From NCBI GenBank assembly GCA_032718475.1, contig JAUCBJ010007419.1, positions 1 through 64,000 of the forward strand: a stretch of DNA of 64,000 bases, given 5' to 3'. Each line of letters starts with the position of its first letter. Positions within the stretch are counted from its first letter, which is position 1. Positions 53,701-64,000 of this stretch are shown here, piece after piece. The notes under the pieces are model-generated. The model searched no databases, was not told the origin of the DNA, and worked only from the letters and a program-made list of their open reading frames with translations. The position numbers and the translations under genes are program-made. This DNA is from Nemertoderma westbladi. Lineage: Eukaryota > Xenacoelomorpha > Nemertodermatida > Nemertodermatidae.

Positions 53701-55700
53701 GTATTTTCCACCAAACTTCGCTGTATTTTCCCGTTACCTATTTGACCTTTATGTATTTTCCACCAAACTTCGCTGTATTTTCCCGTTACCTATTTGACCT
53801 TTATGTATTTTCCACCAAACTTCGCTGTATTTTCCCGTTACCTATTTGACCTTTATGTATTTTCCACCAAACTTCGCTGTATTTTCCCGTTACCTATTTG
53901 ACCTTTATGTATTTTCCACCAAACTTCGCTGTATTTTCCCGTTACCTATTTGACCTTTATGTATTTTCCCCCAAACTTCGCTGTATTTTCCCGTTACCTA
54001 TTTGACCTTTATGTATTTTCCACCAAACTTCGCTGTATTTTCCCGTTACCTATTTGACCTTTATGTATTTTCCCCAAACTTCGCTGTATTTTCCCGTTAC
54101 CTATTTGACCTTTATGTATTTTCCACCAAACTTCACTGTATTTTCCCGTTACCTATTTGACCTTTATGTATTTTTCCCCAAACTTCGCTGTATTTTCCCG
54201 TTACCTATTTGACCTTTATGTATTTTCCCCAAACTTCGCTGTATTTTCCCGTTACCTATTTGACCTTTATGTATTTTCCACCAAACTTCGCTGTATTTTC
54301 CCGTTACCTATTTGACCTTTATGTATTTTCCCCCAAACTTCGCTGTATTTTCCCGTTACCTATTTGACCTTTATGTATTTTCCACCAAACTTCGCTGTAT
54401 TTTCCCGTTACCTATTTGACCTTTATGTATTTTCCCCCAAACTTCGCTGTATTTTCCCGTTACCTATTTGACCTTTATGTATTTTCCACCAAACTTCGCT
54501 GTATTTTCCCGTTACCTATTTGACCTTTATGTATTTTCCCCAAACTTCGCTGTATTTTCCCGTTACCTATTTGACCTTTATGTATTTTCCACCAAACTTC
54601 GCTGTATTTTCCCGTTACCTATTTGACCTTTATGTATTTTCCCCCAAACTTCGCTGTATTTTCCCGTTACCTATTTGACCTTTATGTATTTTCCCCCAAA
54701 CTTCGCTGTATTTTCCCGTTACCTATTTGACCTTTATGTATTTTCCACCAAACTTCGCTGTATTTTCCCGTTACCTATTTGACCTTTATGTATTTTCCAC
54801 CAAACTTCGCTGTATTTTCCCGTTACCTATTTGACCTTTATGTATTTTCCACCAAACTTCGCTGTATTTTCCCGTTACCTATTTGACCTTTATGTATTTT
54901 CCACCAACCTTCGCTGTATTTTCCCGTTACCTATTTGACCTTTATGTATTTTCCCCCAAACTTCGCTGTATTTTCCCGTTACCTATTTGACCTTTATGTA
55001 TTTTCCACCAAACTTCGCTGTATTTTCCCGTTACCTATTTGACCTTTATGTATTTTCCACCAAACTTCGCTGTATTTTCCCGTTACCTATTTGACCTTTA
55101 TGTATTTTCCCCCAAACTTCGCTGTATTTTCCCGTTACCTATTTGACCTTTATGTATTTTCCACCAACCTTCGCTGTATTTTCCCGTTACCTATTTGACC
55201 TTTATGTATTTTCCCCCAACCTTCGCTGTATTTTCCCGTTACCTATTTGACCTTTATGTATTTTCCCCAAACTTCGCTGTATTTTCCCGTTACCTATTTG
55301 ACCTTTATGTATTTTCCACCAAACTTCGCTGTATTTTCCTGTTACCTATTTGACCTTTATGTATTTTCCACCAAACTTCGCTCTATTTTCCCGTTACCTA
55401 TTTGACCTTTATGTATTTTCCACCAAACTTCGCTGTATTTTCCCGTTACCTATTTTACCTTTATGTATTTTCCCCCAAACTTCGCTGTATTTTCCCGTTA
55501 CCTATTTTACCTTTATGTATTTTCCCCCCAAACTTCGCTGTATTTTCCCGTTACCTATTTTACCTTTATGTATTTTCCACCAAACTTCGCTGTATTTTCC
55601 CGTTACCTATTTTACCTTTATGTATTTTCCACCAAACTTCGCTGTATTTTCCCGTAATCTACTTGACCTCTATGTATTTTTCCCCATACTTCGCTGTATT
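50731..55700. repeat. 52-bp minisatellite, about 95 copies (5 kb)
   Basis: The unit is CTTCGCTGTATTTTCCCGTT, ACCTATTTGACCTTTATGTA and TTTTCCACCAAA, 52 bp with 51- and 53-bp variants. Variation is concentrated at CCACCA/CCCCCA/CCCCA and TTGACC/TTTACC. One unit near 52725 has an internal deletion (GTTACCTCAAACTTCGC). Units carrying TTTACC and CTCTATTTT cluster at 51680-53700 and 55380-55620, so local blocks were copied together. The right edge of the array overlaps the last codons of the CCDC59-like gene. + strand ORFs across the array are periodicity artefacts. Confidence 0.97.
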
Positions 55701-58700
55701 TTCTCAAGAATATTCTCCATTTGGTATTTCATAACGGGTTGGCCTTTAGATGTTTTTCTACTAAGCTTCCTGTAAGTTTCTCTCTGTAATGTTTCTCTTT
55801 CTTTTTTTAAACGTTTTCTCTCTTCGGCTTCGGTAAACCTCTGTAATCTCTCATCTTCCCTCCTCTTCATTAATTCCTCTCTCTCCCTAATCGCATTGGC
55901 TATAGAAGTCGTTTTCCCGGCTTTTCTACAAAAAATACCAAAATATTTCATTTGAAAATCTAAACGTGGGCTAGATTTAACTAGGAATATATTTAACTAG
56001 GAAAAGATTTAACAAGCAATAGATTTAACTAGGAATAGATTTAACTAGGAAAAGATTTAACAAGCAATAGATTTAACTAGGAATAGATTTTACTGGGAAT
56101 AAATTTAACTTGGGATAGATTTAACTACGGCTACATTTAACTAGGATTACATTTAACTAGGGCTGTATTTAAATAGGTTAGATTTAACTAGGGAAAAATT
56201 TAACTAGGTCTAGATTTAGCAAGGGTTAGATGTAACTACGGCTAAATTTAACTAGGGCTAGATTTAACTAGTTAGATTTAACTAGGGTTAAATTTAAATA
56301 GTGTTAGACTTAACTTTTTTTTTTCTTATACACCTCCGGTCGAGGTAAATCTATATTAATAATAATTATTGGTTAACAATTAACATTAACAACATATAAA
56401 TAGCACAAAAAGAATTAGAATAGGAGCTCGCTAGGAGGGTATCGACTATTAATTAATATAGTGGGAGTTTAACTAGATGCAAGCTGCGACAATTTCGGGG
56501 CCATCGGACATTCTAGACAGTGATACCGATAAGAGCAGGGTTGATAACAGAATCGACAGATACAGGTCGAGTCTAGATCATGAAAGAGCTGGGTGTTAAC
56601 AAACAGTTTGTGGTGGAATCCATGTGCTGTTGCCCTGGTTACTACATGACGGTTATTCTGTTTGGCTAATTTCCAAGATAAGAGATTCGAACGCTGGACC
56701 GTTACGATACTTCTGCACTTCAAAGTTCAGTTCACGCAGTCGTCTGAATTATTTGTATTGTTCTAGAATTTCGGTGTCTAGAGAGTTTGGGGATTTTTCG
56801 ATTATAATCTTCAATGAAAGTCTTTTCATTAACCTAGTGTAGTGCTAAAGTTGCGGAGGCGGATTTATGTAAACAGAGCATACGTTTTATAAACATTGAT
56901 TTAATTCTATCAAGTTTAGCAGAAACGCCGTCGGCTCTCTTCCGATAACCACGGCCATGAATAGGTTTAGTAAACCGATCATTATCCAGTCCTCCTGTAG
57001 GATATATCTCTTCTGATATATCTTTATCGCTCCTCTTCGGAACTGATACACCTCCTGTTTCCCTGTCTCGCTCCCCATTTCACTGAGTTCGCCAATTCCG
57101 CTCCGTACTCCTCCCGGAACTTACCCCAGTCCATCCGCTTGTGGAAGACAAGGCCCATGAGCTGGCCCATCGCCACTGCTTCACAATGTCCTGTGCCCGC
57201 TCCGTGTTCCTCCCGGAACTTGCCCCAGTCCATCGGCGTGTGGCAGACAAGGCCCATGAGCTGGCCCATCGCCACTGCTTCACAATGTCCTGTGTTCTCT
57301 ACCACCCCCAAAGTGCCAATTTTTCTGTAGTCTTATTTTATTTTTCTTATGTTCCCCCCTGTCTGTATTATCCTATCTACCTTTCTACTTCCTTCTTACT
57401 ATGTACCCTACTACTGCTATGGTATGCCTACATACCCTTTATTTTCTTACTATCTCTTATTTTCTTACCGTTCTGCGGGGCAGTCGTGCTAGTTGCTTTG
57501 GCCGAAGGCCGTTGGGGAAAACAATAAGAGTTTTGTTGTTTCTCAATATTGATAACGCAGATGATAATAGCACGTCGGTAGTGATACAGATGTAATAGCA
57601 GAAAAATACAGGTTAATTGTTAATGGCGGTGACGGTCATTAACTATGACCGGTCTGCACTGACTGAGTAACTGAATCAACTGACCGGTAAATCAGTAATG
57701 TAGGATAATATATGATTAACACACATGAATATTGATTTCACCTCTTACTGTACTTTGGCCCTCTGTACCCAATGGATGCTTTCTTATCTCTAATCACGTG
57801 CTTCCCTCCCCACTATTGGCTAATATACTAATTGTCACTTTGGCACTCCCTGTGAGTGTTTCCCCCCGCTGCTAGCCTCTACTAGCTGTATTCCCTCCGA
57901 GGTGGTTTTACCTCTCACCTCTCTCTGTGGCTTTGGGGCTTGTGTCCCCCCCCCCCCCCCCCCCCCCAATGTTGGTTATGAGACGATATTAATATTGGTA
58001 TATCTCGTATCCCCAACATATTGCTAAAATGCCACTGGTCCCATTTTCTGGTGGGTAATGAAGTGGAATTGAATCCGTTTACATTTTTGATAATTCTTCA
58101 ATTATCCTTCTAAGTGCCAAAATGGGCTCCATGGTCCCACGACCTTTACGGAACCCATTCTGATTTCCACGGAGCAGTCTCTCAATGGGATCCCTGATGC
58201 GATTTAATAGAATTCTATTGTATAGCTTTGCAGCAATCGAGATCAATAATTGATTTAAATAGGGAAAGATTTAACCATGGCTAGATTTAACTAGAGCTAG
58301 ATTTAACTAGGAATATATTTTACTAGGAATAGATTTAACCAGGGCTAGATTTTAACTATGGCAAGATTTAACTAGGAATATAATTAACTTTGGCTACATT
58401 CAACTACGGCTAGATTTAACTAGGGCTAGATTTAACTAGGGTTAGATTTAAATAGGGTTATTTTTAACTAGGGCTGGGTTTGGTTTAACTAGTGTTAGAT
58501 TTAACTGGGGCCAGGGACAGGATACGATACGATTTTTGTATTTTATCTTATTGAATTTCGTATATCAGAAATAGGTTTTCGAATTGTTATAATACGAATA
58601 AAAATTTACGCATTTACGTATTGTATTTTCGTATTTACGCATTTTCGTATCGTTTTTATGTGTCAATGATAACAGTAATCACGCTATTTTATTCATGTTT

Positions 58701-59372
58701 TTTGTAAAATGTCTCTAAATTCAATTCTCATTTGTAATAATAATAACAATAAATTTAATTAAATCAATAAAATAACATGAACCAATAACCTCAGCATAGT
58801 ACGAATATATTTAGAATTATCTCAATACGTGTTACCTGGTAACATTATTTATAGATAGTTGGATGAGATATATTTTATTAAGGTAGCGGATCTATTTTTG
58901 TATTTAAATAATAATAAAATAAATTTCATAGATAGTCCAATGTAATTAAACGTTCTATTTTCGCTAATCCCAAATCGACGAAATAATTAATGTTTGTCTC
59001 ACTCAATGCTAAAACTGTCAATTAATGGAAAAGAGCAGGTTACAGTGATAAAAAGTAAAATTTCAAAATTAGTTCATTTAAAAAGTAATTACTTAAGAAA
59101 AAATACGATACGAATAAAGGTCAACAAATTTATTGGAAAAAAATAAACTTATCTTTGACAAGTTTTGTAAGTCGTTAAATTATTATTTATAAAATGTTTG
59201 GGATACCTGTTGGGTTTTTTGTCTAGGACATTGGTATCCTCTTTATCCTCTACATCCTCAGTGTCACTGTACTCAACTACAGGCACATTCCAGGTTGCTT
59301 TCTTCTTTAATTTCGCGTACTGGCGAATTAATCGGGTTTGCTCTTTAGAGCGAGTGGTCTTCCGGTCTGTCC
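55670..59372 (-). CDS. CCDC59: CCDC59/TAP26-like (FYV7-family) gene, last two exons
   Basis: The last exon, 55925-55670, encodes a Lys/Arg/Glu-rich helix (IREREELMKRREDERLQRF and onward) ending in YRKLSRKTSKGQPVMKYQ-MENILEKIQ. This matches the conserved C-terminus of the FYV7/CCDC59 rRNA-processing family (KKTKKGQP followed by a hydrophobic MEYLLQKIQ-type helix). These are nuclear proteins of ribosome biogenesis, and vertebrate CCDC59 is also known as TAP26. The acceptor is TTTTTTGTAG at 55926. A preceding exon, about 59372-59207, encodes KEQTRLIRQYAKLKKKATW and an acidic stretch and has a CAG/GTATCC donor. The split codon (AG plus A) fits exactly. The 3.3-kb intron holds minisatellites and a retroelement fragment. 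N-terminal exons were not found. The last codons and stop TAG (55670-55672) lie inside the first unit of the 52-bp array. Confidence 0.68.
55965..56310. repeat. Degenerate TTTAACTAGG minisatellite, block 1
   Basis: Short units of about 16-18 bp of the form GATTTAACTAGGAATA or GATTTAACTAGGGCTA are repeated irregularly. The array lies in the intron of the CCDC59-like gene. Confidence 0.88.
56887..57311 (-). other. Exon-like sequence with a duplicated 34-codon unit
   Basis: On the minus strand 57311-57024 is open and encodes a 34-residue unit twice (HCEAVAMGQLMGL, then MDWGKFREE). The DNA period is 102 bp, with CGGAACTT(A/G)CCCCAGTCCA at about 57115 and 57217. After a frame change, 57078-56887 encodes a hydrophobic segment (DWIMIGLLNLFMAVVIGREP). 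I do not recognise it. It sits inside the CCDC59-like intron and may be part of the degraded transposon represented at 58070-58242. Confidence 0.35.
57940..57968. repeat. Poly-C tract
   Basis: An uninterrupted run of about 22 C residues. Its length is unlikely to be reliable. Confidence 0.85.
58070..58242 (-). pseudogene. Non-LTR reverse transcriptase fragment
   Basis: The minus strand encodes LLISIAAKLYNRILLNRIRD followed by a QNGFRKGRGTMEPILALRRI motif. This is the conserved finger region of non-LTR retrotransposon RT (pattern K-hydrophobic-x-R-I-L, then Q-x-GFR-x-GR-x-T). It covers fewer than 60 codons and is cut off on both sides, so it is a relic inside the CCDC59-like intron. Confidence 0.8.
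58250..58512. repeat. Degenerate TTTAACTAGG minisatellite, block 2
   Basis: Same unit family as 55965-56310, 2 kb away in the same orientation and in the same intron. The intervening 1.9 kb may have been inserted into a once continuous array. Confidence 0.85.
58513..59206. other. AT-rich intronic sequence
   Basis: No gene. It is rich in ATACGATACGA and CGTATTTACG motifs at 58513-58670, with a partial inverted match (AAAAAATACGATACGAAT) near 59098-59115, which may be the ends of a decayed miniature element. Confidence 0.4.
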
Positions 59373-60318
59373 CTGGGAGGTACGTGAGAATATCATTAAT
59401 ATCTTAGTGGTTGGTTGGCATGGGCCATATGGGTGGGAGGGACGGTGGCAGTCAAGCAGTGAGAGTGTAATACGTTTATAACTATAAAACAAAAGCTTTG
59501 TGGGATATCTAAATAGACAGCAGTTGGCAGCTACTGTATGTGTGTTATTAGGCCACATACCTCTATTATTATTATTATGATTATTATAGTTACGTATTAC
59601 ATATACTTATTAAACTTAATATCTTTGAGTGGATAAGTCACACCGTCTAAGGAATATCAGACAAGGGGAGGAGGGAATGTTAATGAAATCATTCATTCAA
59701 ACTCAATCAATGCCAAATCATATCAATCATGAAACATTCGATTATAGGAGAACCCATTTGGAGTTATTATATTATAGGAACTTCAAATAGTTGGCCTTTA
59801 GTTTATTATACTAAACACGAAGATAAGGTGCTATCTAATTCTCAGAAAGAATAATTGTGTATATTAATGTATACCGGTACATCACTATTAGATATTGATA
59901 GGAAATAAAATATGACGTGTAAGTATAATATTAATTAAATAATATAATATTTAATACCGCGATAATTGTAAAGTTGTATCTCTCTATATTAATAAAATAT
60001 TGAATCCAAGGAATAATCAATAAAAAAAAAGCTGATCACGAGTAAAAATGAAACTGTAACATACATAACTGTGCAATTGACTTTCGTTTATTGTTTTGGT
60101 TAGAATAGCATGCCAGTGTAACCTGCACCTTCCCCTCCATTGATAATTAACATTGATAATTTGCCGAGATGGATTTTCGAGATAGTATTTATTATAGCAA
60201 ACTCAATTATTGAAGTAACAATCAACTATTTATTCTTACAGATCACGTACTTTTAAACAAATATTTGTGTTTCGACCTGCCATCATTTAATTATCAAACC
60301 ACAATCGCGGGATTTCAG
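59373..60318. other. Region upstream of the CCDC59-like exon and of the + strand gene
   Basis: I searched the minus strand for the missing N-terminal exons of the CCDC59-like gene and did not find them. A fragment of the fold-back family (TTTCGTTTATTGTTTTGGTT) is at 60081-60100. It otherwise looks like AT-rich non-coding DNA. Confidence 0.4.
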
Positions 60319-61277
60319 ATGAAGATGAGATTTCTGGGCTCGCCAACTCTACTGTTGGACGACACAATTAGTTACCAAGAAGGTTAGAAATATAAAAATT
60401 GGGCATGTCGGGGTCCTGTTAATTGACAATGTCATCGCATAATATATAATCATTTAAAACCTTATGATGAAGCTTTCGAGTAAAATAAAATAGATTTATT
60501 ACTGTAAAAGTAAATTCTTCCAAATTAATTAATATTCAAGTATTAGTCAAGGTAAATGTAATATTTATTTCCTGTTTAATTATCTTTTCTGAACTCATTA
60601 CAGGAATTCAACGATTAAATAATTGGTTGCTTTTCGATATGAAATATTGGTTAAACGACCAATGGGAAATCAGTCTTCAAATACAGGAGGATATAACCAA
60701 TGACTGGAAAGAAATGTGCGCTAACCCAACCAATCACAAACCGGCCTATCAATACAACTTGGAATACACGGGAAACAATAGATTTACTCTCCACAGTAAA
60801 TTAACCTCCTTGTTATCACCCCCAGGTGGTGAACGAAACCAGCGATCTTACAACATACCGGTTGCCAATGACAACGAAACATATGATATCACCCAATATT
60901 CGTACCGATATCGTAACATAGGGGGTCCTAGTTATGATGTCTGTTGCTATGGAGACCAGCCTGATTATAGTGTTTACTTAAACACTGCCCCAGAACCCTT
61001 ATACACGGCCTCAGAGCCCTTATACACGGTCCCAGAGCCCTTATACACGGTTCCAGAGCCCTTATACACAGTCCCAGAGCCCGCCCACATAGCATCAGTA
61101 ACAGAGGAGACAGACACACAAAGATCAGTATCTGCTGGGGATCCGGAGGTATTCGGTGTCAGTAAAGCGGAATCGTTTGAAGAGTTGTCCTCGAAGTACA
61201 AACATATAGGAACCGTTCTTGGGTTCAGTAACCGGGGTGATTGTGAGACAGCAGAAAGCTGTCTTCAGTCCCAATAG
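60319..61277 (+). CDS. Unidentified two-exon gene, 3' end
   Basis: Exon 1 is 60319-60382 (MKMRFLGSPTLLLDDTISYQE). The 221-bp intron 60383-60603 starts GT and ends ACAG, and exon 2 is 60604-61277 with the stop. The split codon (G plus GA) keeps the frame, giving about 246 residues. Exon 2 begins IQRLNNWLLFDMKYWLNDQW, continues with YNLEYTGNNRFTL and a Tyr-rich stretch, then has imperfect PEPLYTV heptads (about five copies, encoded by an 18-21 bp repeat at about 60988-61080). It ends in an acidic Ser/Thr-rich tail. No signal peptide or membrane segment is visible. A TTTCAG immediately precedes the ATG, so exon 1 may be internal with more exons upstream. I do not recognise the family; the spliced structure and non-repetitive composition argue for a real host gene. 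Confidence 0.5.
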
Positions 61278-61324
61278 TATTAATACTACCAGTAAGGAGT
61301 AAAGCAAACATACTTGGTTCGGTA

Positions 61325-64000
61325 ACAACAATAATAGATATTGTGTTGCGAGATATTACTGGGTGTAACACTACGCTGATAATAGATATTGTGGTGCGAG
61401 TTATTACTGGGTGTAACGCTACACCAATAATATATATTGTGGTGCGAGTTATTACTGGGTGTAACGCTACACCGATAATATATATTGTGGTGCGAGTTAT
61501 TACTGGGTGTAACGCTACGCCGATAATAGATATTGTGGTGTGAGTTATTACTGGGTGTAACGCTACACCATAATAGATATTGTGGTGCAAGTTATTACTG
61601 GGTGTAATGCTACGCCGATAATATATATTGTGGTGCGAATTATTACTGGGTGTAACGCTACGCCGATAATAGATATTGTGGTGCGAGTTATTACTGGGTG
61701 TAACGCTACACCATAATTGATATTGTGGTGCAAGTTATTACTGGGTGTAATGCTACGCCGTTAATAGATATTGTGGTGAGAGATATTACTGGGTGTAACG
61801 CTACGCCGATAATATATATTGTGGTGCGAGTTATTACTGGGTGTAACGCTACACCGATAATATATATTGTGGTGCGAGTTATTACTGGGTGTAACGCTAC
61901 GCCGATAATAGATATTGTGGTGCGAGTTATTACTGGGTGTAACGCTACACCATAATAGATATTGTGGTGCAAGTTATTACTGGGTGTAATGCTACGCCGA
62001 TAATATATATTGTGGTGCGAATTATTACTGGATGTAACGCTACGCCAATAACAGACATTGTGGTGCGAGTTATTACTGGGTGTAACGAGTTATTACTGGG
62101 TGTAACGCTACGCCAATAATAGATATTGTGGTGCGAGTTATTATTACTGGGTGTAATGCTATGCCGATATTATATATTGTGGTGCGAGTTATTACTGGGA
62201 GTAACGCTACACCGATAATATATATTGTGGTGCGAGTTATTACTGGGTGTAACGCTACACCAATAATAGATATTGTGGTGCGAGTTATTACTGGGTGTAA
62301 CACTACGCCGATAATAGATATTGTGGTGCGAGTTATTATTTCTGGGTGCAATGCTACGCCGATAATATATATTGTGGTGCAAGTTATTACTGGGTGTCAC
62401 GCTACGCCAATAATATATATTGTGGTGCGAGTTATTACTGGGTGTAACGCTACGCCAATAATATATATTGTGGTGCGAGTTATTACTGGGTGTAACGCTA
62501 CACCAATAATATATATTGTGGCGCGAATTATTACTGGGTGTAACGCTACACCGATAATATATATTGTGGTGCGAGTTATTACGGGGTGTAACACTATGCC
62601 AATAATAGATATTGTGGTGTGAGTTATTACTGGGTGTAACGCTATGCCGATAATAGATATTGTGGCGCGAGTTATTACGGGGTGTAATGCTACACTGATA
62701 ATAGATATTGTGGTGCAAGTTATTACTGGGTGTAACGCTACGCTGATAATATTATTGTGGTACATTACTGGGTGTAACGCTACGCTGATAATATTATTGT
62801 GGTGCAAGTAATTACTGGGTGTAACGCTACACCATAATAGATATTGTGGTGCAAGTTATTACTGGGTGTAACGCTACGCCGATAATATATATTGTGGTGC
62901 GAATTATTACTGGGTGTAACGCTACGCCGATAATAGATATTGTGGTGCGAGTTATTACTGGGTGTAACGCTACACCATAATAGATATTGTGGTGCAAGTT
63001 ATTACTGGGTGTAATGCTACGCCGTTAATAGATATTGTGGTGAGAGATATTACTGGGTGTAACGCTACGCCGATAATATATATTGTGGTGCGAGTTATTA
63101 CTGGGTGTAACGCTACACTGATAATATATATTGTGGTGCAAGTTATTACTGGGTGTAACGCTACGCCGATAATAGATATTGAGGTGCGAGTTATTACTGG
63201 GTGTAACGCTACACCATAATAGATATTGTGGTGCAAGTTATTACTGGGTGTAATGCTACGCCGATAATATATATTGTGGTGCGAATTATTACTGGGTGTA
63301 ACGCTACGCCAATAACAGACATTGTGGTGCGAGTTATTACTGGGTGTAACGAGTTATTACTGGGTGTAACGCTACGCAAATAATAGATATTGTGGTGTGA
63401 GTTAATATTACTGGGTGTAATGCTACGCCGATATTATATATTGTGGTGCGAGTTATTACTGGGTGTAACGCTACACCGATAATATATATTGTGGTGCGAG
63501 TTATTACTGGGTGTAACGCTACACCAATAATAGATATTGTGGTGCGAGTTATTACTGGGTGTAACACTACGCCGATAATAGATATTGTGGTGCGAGTTAT
63601 TATTTCTGGGTGTAATGCTACGCTGATAATATATATTGTGGTGCAAGTTATTACTGGGTGTCACGCTACGCCGATAATATATATTGTGGTGCGAGTTATT
63701 ACTGGGTGTAACGCTACGCCAATAATATATATTGTGGTGCGAGTTATTACTGGGTGTAACGCTACACCAATAATATATATTGTGGCACGAATTATTACTG
63801 GGTGTAACGCTACACCGATAATATATATTGTGGTGCGAGTTATTACGGGGTGTAACACTACGCCAATAATAGATATTGTGGTGTGAGTTATTACTGGGTG
63901 TAACGTATGCCGATAATAGATATTGTGGTGCGAGTTATTACTGGGTGTAACGTTACGCCGATAATAGATATTGTGGTGCGAGTTATTACTGGGTGTAACA
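61325..64000. repeat. 48-bp minisatellite with a 1.26-kb higher-order period
   Basis: The unit is GTGGTGCGAGTTATTACTGG, GTGTAACGCTACGCCGATAA and TATATATT (48 bp), about 55 copies up to the window edge and probably beyond. A marker unit with a duplicated GGGTGTAACGAGTTATTACT occurs at about 62080 and 63345, and the sequence around 61706-61972 recurs at 62970-63236, giving a higher-order shift of about 1264 bp. Because 48 is a multiple of three, 16-residue repeats appear open on both strands (VVRVITGCNATPIIYI on the + strand). I treat these as artefacts. Confidence 0.95.

Noticed and set aside
51588-55775. ORFs reading LYFPVTYLTFMYF-type repeats
   Set aside because: Periodicity artefacts of the 52-bp unit; they start and end wherever unit-length variants shift the frame.
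56469-56723. 84-codon minus-strand ORF with Cys/His residues
   Set aside because: Cys spacing (CICRFCYQPC, CLEC) is suggestive, but there is no clear finger pattern, and a different overlapping frame is open on the other strand.
61343-63886. 16-residue repeat ORFs on both strands of the 48-bp array
   Set aside because: The period is a multiple of three and the unit lacks stops on both strands. Composition and start sites give no support for coding.

Overview
The window is eukaryotic nuclear DNA, most likely from a marine invertebrate. A mollusc-like animal is my guess rather than a demonstrated assignment. It has spliced conserved genes (an NPRL2 orthologue and a CCDC59/FYV7-type gene), BEL/Pao LTR retrotransposons, a non-LTR retrotransposon remnant, a tRNA-derived SINE, several MITEs and very large minisatellite arrays.

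Left part (1-28.9 kb): a transposon nest. A decayed BEL/Pao element (BEL1, + strand, coding remains 1725-9792) follows a diverged LTR (1-758). A piece of non-LTR retrotransposon (849-1722, - strand) lies in its leader. Downstream, a second, much younger BEL/Pao element (BEL2, - strand, 11299-27135) is complete from end to end. It has two 1174-bp LTRs that differ at about six positions by eye, a 5-bp target duplication TGTTT, and a gag-pol reading frame broken by only one in-frame TGA in the integrase. Between its pol and 3' LTR are about 3 kb with remains of unidentified extra reading frames.

Middle part (28.9-44.3 kb): small repeats and DNA transposons. In order there are a 63-bp minisatellite, a tRNA-derived SINE, two small ORFs, a fold-back element, other miniature elements, a local duplication, a transposase-like gene (36407-38761, -) with a BEN-domain ORF (39900-41105, -), a hAT-type MITE with 8-bp target duplication between them, and a 40-bp AT-rich minisatellite.

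Right part (44.3-64 kb): host genes embedded in minisatellites. NPRL2 (45277-46694, -), a subunit of the GATOR1 complex that restrains TORC1, has a 40-bp GC-rich array starting about 240 bp upstream of its start codon. A CCDC59/TAP26-like rRNA-processing gene (55670-59372, -, N-terminal exons not found) has its last codons and stop inside the first repeat of a roughly 95-copy, 5-kb, 52-bp array. A two-exon + strand gene of unknown function (60319-61277) is followed within 60 bp by a 48-bp array that runs off the window and has a 1.26-kb higher-order period.

The only clear cellular functions are NPRL2 (amino-acid sensing) and the CCDC59-like gene (ribosome biogenesis). Everything else is mobile, repetitive or unrecognised.
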